A DNA stretch of 64,000 bases from Acidovorax sp. NB1. Its GTDB lineage: Bacteria > Pseudomonadota > Gammaproteobacteria > Burkholderiales > Burkholderiaceae_C. The stretch lies in contig NZ_BJHU01000005.1 of the NCBI RefSeq assembly GCF_005405905.1, positions 1-64,000 on the forward strand, read 5' to 3'. Positions 1 through 8,223 of the stretch are shown here, in pieces. The notes under the pieces were generated by a model. That model was given only the letters and a program-made list of their open reading frames with translations, searched no databases and was not told the DNA's origin. Position 1 is the first letter of the stretch. Each line of letters opens with the position of its first letter. The position numbers were made by a program, and so were the translations under genes.

Positions 1-1026
1 CTGCGTGTCGTAGAGAATGTCCTTCAGCTTGACGCGCTCAGCACGCAGATCCACAGCACTTTCGGCCTGCTTCTTTAGGACCTTGCCAGAAGCCTTGTGA
101 TAAAGATCTGTGAGACATCGCGCACCGATGTCTGCGGCGAGATCGGTCTGATCCAAGAGGGTGACATGCAGGAAAGAGACGATGCGCAGATCGCGCTGAT
201 CCTCAGAGAGAAACTTCGTCGCGGAGGGTGGACGATTGATCACCTCTTGGCTGTACGCCCTGAGACGATTCAATGGAATCGCCGACAGCTTCCACTTGTG
301 AATTTGCAGTGACTTGAGGCACTCGATTTTCTTGGTGACCTCGCTCAGCGTGAGCTGCCCGTGCTTCCCTGGGGGTGTGCGCAGCCACTCCAGCACTGTG
401 TGACCGCCGGGCCCTGATCGCTTTGAGAATGCGTGCGAGAGAGCCGCCTGAACCTGTTTGGGTGGCGCACAGGTGCGGATCGCAGCGATTGCGGCATTTT
501 CCTGTTCAGCGAAGGCCATCCGCGCCATGTCGCGCAGTGTCCGGTCACCAGGCAGGACAAGCCGTCGATCAAAGAGCCAGTGTTCTGACTGGTGGATCAA
601 GTCATCGACTGATACCGCTGAGGCGGAAAGCTCAGCCAGAGCATCGGCCAGGAGCGGCTTTGTGGCGTCGTCCACTACCGCGAAGCCAACACGTTCCCGA
701 GCCCAGAGCTGGTGCTCGTATCGTGTGTCCTTGTCCTTGTACAGCGAGGTCACCGATGCGATGTCCGTCGCGTTCATGCCAAGCGCTGAGGTCAGGTACC
801 GCAGCAGGACGGAGGGGATGCCTGAAAAGGCATCGGGGTGCCGCCCCGTAGCGCGCAGCATGACCAGTTGAACTGCAGCGCCAAGGCGTGCAGTCCCTCT
901 GAACCGGGGCGGGCGCAGCTCCTGGATGTCTTCGATACTCAGCCCAAAACACTCTTCGACTTCCCGCTTGGATAGCGATTTGGGCAGGGTATCGGCGCCA
1001 ACGAAACGTAGGTAGTAGCTAGACAA
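1..1026 (-). CDS. tnpA: Tn3-family transposase TnpA, N-terminal 342 codons (runs off the left edge)
   Basis: Translating the minus strand from a TTG at 1026 gives an unbroken frame to base 1. The start is preceded by GGAGG at a good distance. The visible part matches the architecture of Tn3 transposase N-termini (DUF4158-like): RFRGTARLGAAVQLVMLR near residue 40, TLRDMARMAFAEQE around 160, VLEWLRTPPGKH around 205, and IHKWKLSAIPLNRLRAY around 240. The C-terminal catalytic DDE domain would lie outside the window. The protein would bind the terminal repeats and catalyse replicative transposition. The gene reads away from a 38-bp terminal repeat about 100 bp upstream, the usual Tn3 layout. Whether it is intact, and what cargo or resolvase it travels with, cannot be seen here. 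Confidence 0.85.
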   Translation of the reverse strand, partial: MSSYYLRFVGADTLPKSLSKREVEECFGLSIEDIQELRPPRFRGTARLGAAVQLVMLRATGRHPDAFSGIPSVLLRYLTSALGMNATDIASVTSLYKDKDTRYEHQLWARERVGFAVVDDATKPLLADALAELSASAVSVDDLIHQSEHWLFDRRLVLPGDRTLRDMARMAFAEQENAAIAAIRTCAPPKQVQAALSHAFSKRSGPGGHTVLEWLRTPPGKHGQLTLSEVTKKIECLKSLQIHKWKLSAIPLNRLRAYSQEVINRPPSATKFLSEDQRDLRIVSFLHVTLLDQTDLAADIGARCLTDLYHKASGKVLKKQAESAVDLRAERVKLKDILYDTQ

Positions 1027-1114
1027 GCTGGTCCTCCCGTGGCTGGCGCGGTCGCAAGCCTGCTGCAGTCTACGTATTCGCTACTGATAATTCCAGACAA
1101 TAAAAAAATGCGGG

Positions 1115-1468
1115 TTAACCCGTAGCTCTTAACCGGGTTTTCTGCACGGAAAGTGAGATCACCCCCATCTGGGCGAAGTACGACTCGGGCACGATGTTGG
1201 TGTAGTTGGGGATGTCGGCCGACAGCTCGGCCATGGTCTGCCTGGCCGCCACCTGGGCCTGTTTCAGGTCGCTGAAGAACGCATTGGTCAGCGCCACCAC
1301 CTGGCCCGGACGCGGCTCGCCGGGGTAGAGCACGCGGTCGCTCTCCAGCCGCACCAGGCCCAGGGGCTGCAGCGCCGCGCGGGCAATGCGCATGTGCTCG
1401 CTGTGGTAGTAGTCGTGGTTGAAAGTGGCGCCTTCGCGCCAGCGGTAAACGGCAGTGACTTTGATCAT
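1115..1468 (-). pseudogene. EthD-like ferredoxin-fold protein, 3' end replaced by the transposon terminus
   Basis: The start at 1468 (MIKVTAVYRWREGATFNHDYY) has a GGGAG ribosome binding site. The protein resembles small EthD-family proteins of about 100 residues (dimeric alpha-beta barrels). After the conserved DIPNYTNIVPESYF stretch the family would normally continue a few residues and stop. Here the frame enters the Tn3 terminal repeat near Gly-Val-Ile and adds about 14 residues (ending KTRLRATG) before a TAA inside the palindrome at 1111-1122. Most of the fold is retained, so function may survive. I call it disrupted because its native C-terminus is lost. The substrate is unknown. Confidence 0.65.
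1128..1165 (+). repeat. 38-bp terminal inverted repeat of the Tn3-family element
   Basis: Read from outside inward on the minus strand, the sequence begins GGGGTGATCTCAC and ends GGTTAAG. The length is exactly 38 bp, with the GGGG...TTAAG ends typical of Tn3-family repeats and an internal AAAAC like Tn3 itself. It marks the junction between the transposon (left) and chromosomal sequence (right). It lies inside the 3' end of the EthD-like gene. A perfect 12-bp palindrome, CGGGTTAACCCG, lies just inside at 1111-1122. The partner repeat is outside the window. Confidence 0.8.
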
Positions 1469-1569
1469 CGGTGTGCTCCCATCCGGTTGTTGAAAGCCTC
1501 CACCGTAAGGACACCGCATCCGCTGCACAGCCGCCTGGGCGACAGGCTGTCACCCAGGCGGCTCAGGGC

Positions 1570-3426
1570 TTAGTCTTCGTCTGACTCGCCCAGGAACCCG
1601 CCGCTCTGGTGCCCCCACAGCCGCGCATACACGCCGCCCTGGGCTAGCAGCTGTGCGTGGGTGCCTTCTTCGATGATGCGGCCCGCGTCCAGCACGATGA
1701 GCCGGTCCATCGCTGCAATGGTGGACAGGCGGTGCGCGATGGCGATCACGGTCTTGCCCTCCATCAGGCCGTCCAGGCTTTGCTGGATGGCGGCCTCGAC
1801 CTCGGAGTCGAGCGCGCTGGTGGCCTCGTCCAGCAGCAGAATGGGCGCGTCTTTCAGCATTACGCGCGCAATGGCCACGCGCTGGCGCTGGCCACCCGAG
1901 AGCTTGACGCCGCGCTCGCCCACCTGGGCGTCGTAGCCGGAGCGGCCGTGCAGGTCGCTCAGGGTTTCGATGAATTCGGCGGCCTCGGCGCGGCGGGCGG
2001 CGGCGTGCATGTCTTCCTCGCTCGCATCCGGGCGGCCGTAGAGGATGTTGTCGCGCATGGAGCGGTGCAGCAGCGAGGTGTCCTGCGTGACCATGCCGAT
2101 GTTGCGGCGCAGGCTGTCTTGCGTGACCTGGGCGATGTCCTGCCCGTCGATGAGGATGCGGCCCGCGTGCACGTCGTGAAAACGCAGCAGCAGGTTGACC
2201 AGCGTGGACTTGCCCGCGCCCGAGCGTCCAATCAGGCCAATCTTTTCGCCGGGGCGGATGGTGAGCTGCAGCGCATCGATGACGGGGCGCCCCTTGCCCG
2301 AGGCGCCGCCCTGGCTCTCGTAGGCAAAGCTCACGTTATCAAAGCGCACCTCGCCGTGGGTGACCTGCAGGGGCTTGGCATCGGGCACATCGACCACCAT
2401 GCGGGGCTTGGTCAGCGTGTTGATGCCGTCCTGGATGGTGCCCACGCTTTCGAACAGCGTGGTCATCTCCCACATCACCCAGTGGGCGTGGCCCGATACG
2501 CGCAGCGTCATGGCAATGACGGCGGCCACCGCCCCTGCACCCACTTCGCCCAGTGACCAGAGCCACAGCGCCGTGCCGCAGGCGCCCAGGATCATCGCCA
2601 CCACCAGGGCCTGGTTCACGATTTCGAACAGGCTCACGAGGCGCATCTGTGCGTAGCCGGTGAGCTTGAACGCATCCATGGCAGCGCGCGCAAACTCGGA
2701 TTCGCGCCGCGTGTGCGAGAACAGCTTGACGGTGGCGATGTTGGTGTAGGCATCGGTGATGCGCCCAGTCATCACCGAGCGCGCGTCGGCCTGCGCCTTG
2801 CCCACCTTGCCCAGGCGTGGCACAAAGTACCAGCAGGCCAGGCCATAGGCCACGATCCAGAGCGCAAACGGCACGATCAGCCGCGCATCGAAGCCCGCCA
2901 GCAGCACAAGGATGGTGACGAGGTAGATGCCCATGCCGATCACCACATCGGTGGTGGTGAAGATCATGTCGCGCACGGCCAGGGCTGTCTGCATGATCTT
3001 GGTGGTGATGCGGCCCGCGAACTCGTCGGCATAAAACGCCATGCTCTGGCCCAGCATCAGACGGTGGAAGTTCCAGCGCAGGCGCAGCGGGAAGTTGATG
3101 GCCAGCACCTGGTGCTTGAGGCTGGTCTGCCAGGAGACCAGCACCAGCGTGCCCATCAGCAGCGCAACAATGCCCAGGATGGAGCCTTTGCGCTCTGCCC
3201 ACAGCGCATGGGGCGCCACGGAAGACAGCCAATCGACCACGTGGCCGAGCACTGCAAACAGCAGGGCCTCGAACACTGCAATGGCGGCAGACAGTGCCGC
3301 CATGGCGACCACGTAGCCGCGCAGGCCACGGGTGCAGTCCCACACAAAGGCCATGAAGTCCTTCGGGGGCAGATGGGGTTCGGCAGGGGGATAGGGGGGC
3401 AGGCGGCTTTCGAAATACTTGAACAC
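1570..3426 (-). CDS. ABC transporter, fused permease and ATPase (exporter type)
   Basis: This 618-residue half-transporter has a transmembrane domain (about residues 35-330, with hydrophobic segments near 40-65, 80-100, 155-200 and 270-310) followed by a nucleotide-binding domain. Walker A GRSGAGKST is near 400, the signature LSGGQRQRVAIAR near 510, and Walker B ILLLDEATSALD near 530, with an H-loop at AHRLST. This is the MsbA/multidrug exporter architecture, and it would act as a dimer in the inner membrane. The substrate cannot be told from the sequence. The start at 3426 (MFKYFESRLPP) is preceded by AAGGAGC. It stands alone, divergent from nothing obvious. Confidence 0.85.
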   Translation of the reverse strand: MFKYFESRLPPYPPAEPHLPPKDFMAFVWDCTRGLRGYVVAMAALSAAIAVFEALLFAVLGHVVDWLSSVAPHALWAERKGSILGIVALLMGTLVLVSWQTSLKHQVLAINFPLRLRWNFHRLMLGQSMAFYADEFAGRITTKIMQTALAVRDMIFTTTDVVIGMGIYLVTILVLLAGFDARLIVPFALWIVAYGLACWYFVPRLGKVGKAQADARSVMTGRITDAYTNIATVKLFSHTRRESEFARAAMDAFKLTGYAQMRLVSLFEIVNQALVVAMILGACGTALWLWSLGEVGAGAVAAVIAMTLRVSGHAHWVMWEMTTLFESVGTIQDGINTLTKPRMVVDVPDAKPLQVTHGEVRFDNVSFAYESQGGASGKGRPVIDALQLTIRPGEKIGLIGRSGAGKSTLVNLLLRFHDVHAGRILIDGQDIAQVTQDSLRRNIGMVTQDTSLLHRSMRDNILYGRPDASEEDMHAAARRAEAAEFIETLSDLHGRSGYDAQVGERGVKLSGGQRQRVAIARVMLKDAPILLLDEATSALDSEVEAAIQQSLDGLMEGKTVIAIAHRLSTIAAMDRLIVLDAGRIIEEGTHAQLLAQGGVYARLWGHQSGGFLGESDED

Positions 3427-3550
3427 GTAGCAAGGCTCCTTGTTACCCGATGGTAGAGGAGCCGCAGGACCAGGGTGTGTCAGCAGCGACTTGCCCGCGC
3501 CTGGAGTGGGTGCACTGTGGCCCCCAGCATGCGCAATGCGTTGCCGTGGG

Positions 3551-4018
3551 CTACATCAGCAGGGTAACGACCACGATGGCCACGCCCAGGCCCAGGTTCA
3601 CAGCCACCCATTGGCGTATGGCGGCCATGGCCTGGCCGCCCGCAGGCCAGTCGGATGCGGCCACTGCCCGCTGCAGGCGTCTAAAGAGCGCAAAGCGGAT
3701 ATGGCCGAAGATGGCCATCATCAAGATGCCCAGCGTGGCCATGACAGTCCAGTCCAGCGGCATCGTAAAACTTCCGCCTGATTGCGCCGCCTGCCGCGCG
3801 ACGTTGCCGATCATCCACAGCCCGCTGACCAGCACCACCACCACCGCCACGCTGACCGCGCCCAGAAAACGCTGCAGCACGTCATGCATCAACCGCAGGC
3901 GTTGTGGTGGCTCCAGCGACTGCGCCGCTGGGCGCAGGAAGAAATGGGCAAACACCATGCCGCCGATCCACACGATGATGGACAGGACATGGGCGAGCTT
4001 GAGGGCGTTGTAGAGCAT
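3551..4018 (-). CDS. CopD-like integral membrane protein
   Basis: The 155-residue protein has four hydrophobic segments (about 5-25, 52-72, 88-108 and 132-154). The beginning LAHVLSIIVWIGGMVFAHF, with its His and Trp-Ile-Gly-Gly, is typical of CopD/DUF2269-like proteins, where the conserved histidines may bind haem or copper. An inner membrane location is predicted. No copper genes are nearby, so a copper role is only family inference. The gene sits between the ABC exporter and a diguanylate cyclase, both on the same strand, with gaps of 104-124 bp. Confidence 0.6.
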   Translation of the reverse strand: MLYNALKLAHVLSIIVWIGGMVFAHFFLRPAAQSLEPPQRLRLMHDVLQRFLGAVSVAVVVVLVSGLWMIGNVARQAAQSGGSFTMPLDWTVMATLGILMMAIFGHIRFALFRRLQRAVAASDWPAGGQAMAAIRQWVAVNLGLGVAIVVVTLLM

Positions 4019-4123
4019 GGGTGAACCTTGTGGGGGAGCGGGGGCCGGGGGCCGCAGCGCCTGCTGCGGGCGGGCCCGGATTGTGCCGCGAACAATTGCT
4101 GCGCGGGTGCTTGGCCTTGCCCG

Positions 4124-5485
4124 TCAGAGGGGCTGGGCCTCTGCCTGCTGCGCCACCCGCACCTGGTTGCCGCCGCTTTTTTTCGACAGGTACATGGCCT
4201 CGTCGGCGTGGCCCAGCAGGTGGTGTTCCTCGCCCCCGTGTTCTGGGTAGATGGCGACGCCAATGCTGGGCTGGATGTTCAGGCGAATGCCTTCCAGATC
4301 GAACGGTTGGGCAAAGGCCGACAGGATCTTGTCGGCCACGGTGGCGGCGTGGTCGCGCGCCAGGCCGCTTTCGAGCAGCACCACAAACTCGTCGCCCCCC
4401 AGGCGGGCCACGGTGTCGGAGCCGCGCACGCATTCGAGCAGGCGCTGCGCCACGCGCTGCAGCAGCAGGTCGCCCATGGCGTGGCCCAGGGTGTCGTTGA
4501 CGTCTTTGAATCGGTCCAGGTCGATGAACAGCAGCGACAGCAGGCGCTGGTCGCGCCGGGCCCTCGCCAGGGCGGTCTTGAGGCGGTCCAGAAACAGCTG
4601 GCGGTTGGGCAGGTGGGTGAGCTGGTCGTACTGGGCCATGTGCTCCAGGCGCTCGTGCATCTGCTTGCGCTCGATGGCTGCAGCCACCTGGGTGGAGACG
4701 AACTGCAGCAGGTCCTTGTCCTTGTCGGTGTAGCGGCCCTGTTCGGTGTAGCTCTGCAGCACCAGCGCACCGATGGCGCCTTTCTGGGTTTGCAGGGGCA
4801 CGCCCAGCCAGTACAGGGGCGGGCGCTGCTGCGGGGCGGGCGGTGGGTGGGCCGTGCGGTTCTCAGGGGTCAGCAGCAAGGTGCAGCCATTGCTGATGAC
4901 TTCGGCACACAGCGCATCTTGGGCCAGCGCCATGGGGGAGGGGGCAGGCAATGACTCGTTGACGTGGTAGGGGAAGCTCAGCGAGTCGGCCTGCGGGTCG
5001 TACAGCGCCACCGCGAAGTTGGTGGCGGGCAGCAGCCGCCCGATGATCTGGTGGATGTGCTGGAACAGCGCCTGCAGGTTCTGTGTGGTGTGGGCCGCCT
5101 CGGAGATCGCATAGATCACGGCCTGCATGGATTCGGTGAGGCGGCGCTCGGTGATGTCGTGCGCCACGGCCAGCCGCACCTGCTGCTCGGGCAGCCAGCG
5201 GGCCGTCCAGCGGATGTGGGCAATGGTGCCGTCCTTGCGCAGGTAGCGGTTCTCGAACTGCAGCTGCAGGTTGCCTTCGGTCACGCTCCTGGCCTGGCGC
5301 TGGGTGATGGCGAGGTCATCGGGGTGAACCATGTCCAGCATGCGCTTGCCAACAACTTCTTCGGGGCGGTAGCCAAAAATGCGTTCAAACGCGGGGCTCA
5401 CAAAAACGATGGTGCTGTCTGCATTGACGAGGCAGACGGCATCGAGCATCAGGTCCACCACGTTCAAAGAAGGAATGCTGTGCAT
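4124..5485 (-). CDS. PAS-GAF-GGDEF diguanylate cyclase
   Basis: The predicted 453-residue protein makes c-di-GMP from two GTP. I chose the start at 5485 (MHSIPSLNVVDLMLDAVCLV) because the upstream extension looks non-coding. A PAS domain covers about 10-130 (AFERIFGYRPEEVVGKRMLDMV), a GAF-like sensor about 145-285, and a GGDEF domain about 290-440. The active-site motif RLGGDEFVVL is intact and is preceded by RGSD in the right position for an RxxD inhibitory site, so product feedback is expected. There is no membrane segment, so it should be cytoplasmic. The signal sensed is unknown. Confidence 0.85.
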   Translation of the reverse strand: MHSIPSLNVVDLMLDAVCLVNADSTIVFVSPAFERIFGYRPEEVVGKRMLDMVHPDDLAITQRQARSVTEGNLQLQFENRYLRKDGTIAHIRWTARWLPEQQVRLAVAHDITERRLTESMQAVIYAISEAAHTTQNLQALFQHIHQIIGRLLPATNFAVALYDPQADSLSFPYHVNESLPAPSPMALAQDALCAEVISNGCTLLLTPENRTAHPPPAPQQRPPLYWLGVPLQTQKGAIGALVLQSYTEQGRYTDKDKDLLQFVSTQVAAAIERKQMHERLEHMAQYDQLTHLPNRQLFLDRLKTALARARRDQRLLSLLFIDLDRFKDVNDTLGHAMGDLLLQRVAQRLLECVRGSDTVARLGGDEFVVLLESGLARDHAATVADKILSAFAQPFDLEGIRLNIQPSIGVAIYPEHGGEEHHLLGHADEAMYLSKKSGGNQVRVAQQAEAQPL

Positions 5486-5643
5486 GGGCGGCGCGTGCAA
5501 GGTGCAGGGAAGAGAACACCCATTGTGCCGCGCGCATTGCGTTTGTCGCCGCTTTTGTGGCGCTGTGTGGATAAACAAATACGCCCCATCCCGCCTGCCG
5601 TGCCGTCCCCGTCCCGTTGGAGACAGGGCACAGGCGCCGGATC

Positions 5644-6504
5644 TCAGGTGTACCTGGCTTCTAGCGCATCCCACTCGGTCTTGCGCACCAGCCGCTGGCG
5701 CTCGGCAAAAGGTGCCACCAGGGCGGGGTCTTCGTCGATGCGCTGGTTGTCGCGCAGCACCGTGAGCGCCTTTTGCATGCCCGCCACTGCGCCCTGCAGC
5801 GCCGCGTTGGCGTAGAGCACCAAGCCATAGCCCAGAGTGGCCAGTTCGTCGGCGCTGGTGATGGGCGTCTTGCCGCCGATCACCATGTTCATGAGCTGGG
5901 GCGCTGCCAGCCGCTGGGGCAGGGCGCGGATCTCGTCCAGCGTGGTGACGGCTTCGACAAACAGGATATCGGCGCCAGCCTCCTCAAAGCGCCGGGCACG
6001 CTCCACCGCCGCCTCGAAGCCTTGTGTGGCGCAGGCGTCGGTGCGGGCCAGGATGAGGGTGCCCGCGTCACGGCGCGCATCCACGGCGGCCTTGATCTTG
6101 CCCAGCATTTCATCGGTGCTGATCACCTCTTTGCCGTTGAAGTGCCCACAGCGCTTGGGGCTGACCTGGTCTTCGAGCTGGATGCAATCCGCCCCCGCGC
6201 GCTCCAGCACACGCACCGCGTGGTAAGTGTTGAGCGCGTTGCCAAAGCCGGTGTCTGCATCGACGATGAGCGGCAGCTCTACCGCGTCGCGGATGCGCGC
6301 CGTGTGGTCGGCAATGTCGGTGAGGCCCATGAAGGCCTGGTCAGGCAGGCCGAACCACATGTTGGTCACGCCCGCGCCGGTTACGTAGAGGGCTTCAAAG
6401 CCCAAGTCGGCTACTACGCGGGCCGAGAGGGCGTTGAACGCGCCCGGCACGATGACGCCCCGACGGGCCTGGGCCAGGGCTTTGAGTTGTTGTTTGGTGT
6501 TCAT
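5644..6504 (-). CDS. Isocitrate lyase/PEP mutase family protein, methylisocitrate-lyase-like
   Basis: This 286-residue TIM-barrel protein has the family motif SPKRCGHF (catalytic Cys near residue 120) and the metal-binding VDADTGFG stretch. It is the last gene of the propionate cluster, so cleavage of 2-methylisocitrate to pyruvate and succinate is the obvious role. However, the N-terminus (GVIVPGAFNALSARVVADLG) and the ending differ from canonical PrpB, which carries an IGTINA-type start and GGGVAAGSLGLPD. Ours reads GAGVTNMWFGLPD, closer to 2,3-dimethylmalate lyase or oxaloacetate decarboxylase branches. I am sure of the superfamily, not of the substrate. Confidence 0.7.
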   Translation of the reverse strand: MNTKQQLKALAQARRGVIVPGAFNALSARVVADLGFEALYVTGAGVTNMWFGLPDQAFMGLTDIADHTARIRDAVELPLIVDADTGFGNALNTYHAVRVLERAGADCIQLEDQVSPKRCGHFNGKEVISTDEMLGKIKAAVDARRDAGTLILARTDACATQGFEAAVERARRFEEAGADILFVEAVTTLDEIRALPQRLAAPQLMNMVIGGKTPITSADELATLGYGLVLYANAALQGAVAGMQKALTVLRDNQRIDEDPALVAPFAERQRLVRKTEWDALEARYT

Positions 6505-6528
6505 GAATTGCTGGAGAATTGATTTGCT

Positions 6529-6583
6529 ATATTTTTGATAGCTATAAAGGCATGATGGACAGGCGTAAGAGGCTAAAAATTCT
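6529..6583. repeat. Copy of a dispersed AT-rich Comamonadaceae-type repeat
   Basis: The segment containing TTTTTGATAGCTATAAAGG and ending AGGCTAAAAATT fits the pattern (T)TTTTGATAGC, 25-35 variable bases, then GGCC/GGCT-AAAAAT seen at least six times in this window. It lies in the 68-bp gap between prpF and the lyase-family gene. Confidence 0.55.
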
Positions 6584-7772
6584 TAGAAAATTCGCCGGGC
6601 ACCCTCACCCAACCCTCCATCAGGATGCGTGCGCTGCGGCTCATCAGGGCCTTGGTCACCTTCCACTGGCCCTTGATTTGCGCAGCCTCGGCTCCCACGC
6701 GCAGGGTGCCCGAGGGATGGCCAAACCGCACGCTGCTGCGCACGCCACCGCCTGCCGCGAGGTTGACCAGCGTGCCGGGGATGGCTGCCGCCGTGCCAAT
6801 GGCCACCGCCGCCGTGCCCATCATGGCGTGGTGCAACTGGCCCATGGAGAGCGCGCGCACCAGCAGGTCGATGTCTTTGGCGTCAATGGTTTTGCCGCTG
6901 GAGGCTGTGTAGCTCGCAGGCGGCGCAACGAACGCGATCTTGGGCGTGTGTTGGCGGGTGGCGGCCTCGCCCAGTGCATGGATCAGCCCCATGCGCAAGG
7001 CGCCGTGGGCGCGGATGGCCTCGAAGCGCGCGATTGCCGCCGCATCGCCATTGATCGCGCCTTGCGGCTCGGTGCCGGTGTAGCCCAGCTCCTGTGCGTT
7101 GAGAAAAATGGTGGGGATGCCCGAGTTGATCAGCGTGGCGGCGAAGCTGCCGACGCCGGGGACCTCCAAGGTGTCCACCACATTCCCGGTGGGGAACATG
7201 GCGCCCCCTGCGTCGCCATCGTCCGCCGGGTCCATGAACTCCAGTGCCACCTCGGCGGCTGCAAAAGTCACGCCGTCCAGCTCGAAGTCGCCCGTCTCCT
7301 GCACCTGTCCGTGGGCCATGGGCACATGCGCCACGATGGTCTTGCCGATGTTGGCCTGCCAGATGCGGACGGGGAAGGTGCCGTCCTGCGGAAGGCTCGC
7401 CGCATCGATCAGCCCCATGTGGATGGCGCAGGGCCCCACCGCCGCCGAGAGGTTGCCGCAGTTGCCACTCCAGTCCACAAAGGGCTGGTCGATGGACACC
7501 TGGCCAAACAGGTAGTCAACGTCGTGCCCCGGCCGCGTGCTGCGCGACAGGATCACTGCCTTGCTGGTGCTCGACGACGCATTGCCCATGCCGTCGATTT
7601 GCTTGCCATACGGGTCGGGGCTGCCCAGCACGCGCAGCAGCAGAGCGTCGCGCGCGGGGCCGGGTTGCTGGGCCGGTGCAGGCAGGTCGTCAAGGCAGAA
7701 GAACACGCCTTTGCTGGTGCCGCCGCGCAGGTAGGTGGCAGGTACTTTGATTTGAGAAGGGTGTTTGTTCAT
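6573..7772 (-). CDS. prpF: PrpF, 2-methylaconitate isomerase
   Basis: The 399-residue protein starts at 7772 (MNKHPSQIKVPATYLRGGTSKG). The TYLRGGTSKGVFF opening and the DWSGNCGNLSAAVGP stretch are characteristic of PrpF (two diaminopimelate-epimerase-like lobes). It is thought to isomerise trans- to cis-2-methylaconitate, made by AcnD, so it is paired with acnD rather than prpD. Its ATG overlaps the TGA of the upstream DUF559 gene as ATGA, so translation may be coupled to that unrelated gene. A longer frame exists upstream but reads through a palindromic repeat and is not coding. Confidence 0.9.
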   Translation of the reverse strand: MNKHPSQIKVPATYLRGGTSKGVFFCLDDLPAPAQQPGPARDALLLRVLGSPDPYGKQIDGMGNASSSTSKAVILSRSTRPGHDVDYLFGQVSIDQPFVDWSGNCGNLSAAVGPCAIHMGLIDAASLPQDGTFPVRIWQANIGKTIVAHVPMAHGQVQETGDFELDGVTFAAAEVALEFMDPADDGDAGGAMFPTGNVVDTLEVPGVGSFAATLINSGIPTIFLNAQELGYTGTEPQGAINGDAAAIARFEAIRAHGALRMGLIHALGEAATRQHTPKIAFVAPPASYTASSGKTIDAKDIDLLVRALSMGQLHHAMMGTAAVAIGTAAAIPGTLVNLAAGGGVRSSVRFGHPSGTLRVGAEAAQIKGQWKVTKALMSRSARILMEGWVRVPGEFSKNF

Positions 7773-8152
7773 GGTGTGACTCCCCTCGCCCCTCGCGGGA
7801 GAGGGGCCGGGGGAGAGGGGGTGCCCGCATGCACGGTGTTCCAAATGCTTTCCAGCACTGCGTCTGTGTTGTGCAGGATGTCGTTGTTCCAAAAGCGCAG
7901 CAGGGTAAAGCCCTGGCTGCGCAACCAGGCATCGCGGGTGGCATCGTGCTCTGAATCCACATGCTGCCCGCCGTCTGCCTCCACGATCAGTCGCAGGCCG
8001 AAATGAACGAAGTCCACGATGTAGGGGCCGATGGGTTGTTGGCGGCGGAACTTCTGGCCGTCCATGCGGTGGGCGCGCAGGTGCCGCCAGAGCAACTGTT
8101 CGGCGTTGGTCATGTTCTGGCGCAGGGATTTGGTGAACTGACGTCGGTCCAT
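7769..8152 (-). CDS. DUF559 endonuclease-like protein
   Basis: This 127-residue protein starts at 8152 (MDRRQFTKSLRQNMTNAEQLLW). Conserved features of DUF559/Vsr-like proteins are visible: LRQNMTNAEQLLWRHLR, then GQKFRRQQPIGPYIVDFV, LIVEADGGQH and GFTLLRFWNNDI. The E-x-D-G-x-Q-H core resembles a PD-(D/E)XK nuclease fold. The last 15 residues (PSPPAPLPRGARG) are simply a translated palindromic repeat. The gene is unrelated to propionate metabolism and sits between acnD and prpF with GC-rich palindromes on both sides, as if inserted there as a unit. The biological role of DUF559 proteins is not established. Confidence 0.8.
   Translation of the reverse strand: MDRRQFTKSLRQNMTNAEQLLWRHLRAHRMDGQKFRRQQPIGPYIVDFVHFGLRLIVEADGGQHVDSEHDATRDAWLRSQGFTLLRFWNNDILHNTDAVLESIWNTVHAGTPSPPAPLPRGARGVTP
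7780..7823. repeat. GC-rich REP-like palindrome, copy 1
   Basis: It is built around CCTCGCGGGAGAGGGG followed by GGGGGAGAGGGGG. It forms a strong hairpin and overlaps the 3' end of the DUF559 frame, immediately upstream of the prpF start. Five related copies lie in 7.8-11.1 kb. Confidence 0.8.
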
Positions 8153-8160
8153 GGGTGGGG

Positions 8161-8201
8161 GCCCCTCTCCCCCGGCCCCTCTCCCGCAAGGGGCGAGGGG
8201 A
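8161..8201. repeat. GC-rich REP-like palindrome, copy 2
   Basis: The inverted version (CCCGGCCCCTCTCCCGC then AGGGGCGAGGGG) lies just upstream of the DUF559 start. With copy 1 it brackets that gene in opposite orientation. Confidence 0.8.
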
Positions 8202-8223
8202 GCAAGACAAATTGCAGCCATTG

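Noticed and set aside
375-871. Plus-strand frames in the first kilobase
   Set aside because: The minus strand encodes a coherent Tn3 transposase N-terminus across the same bases.
1111-1122. CGGGTTAACCCG palindrome as a terminator
   Set aside because: Short stem with no following T run on either strand in the needed position; more likely part of the transposon end.
3440-4018. Plus-strand frames opposite the CopD-like gene
   Set aside because: The minus-strand product has regular hydrophobic segments and family motifs; the plus-strand products do not.
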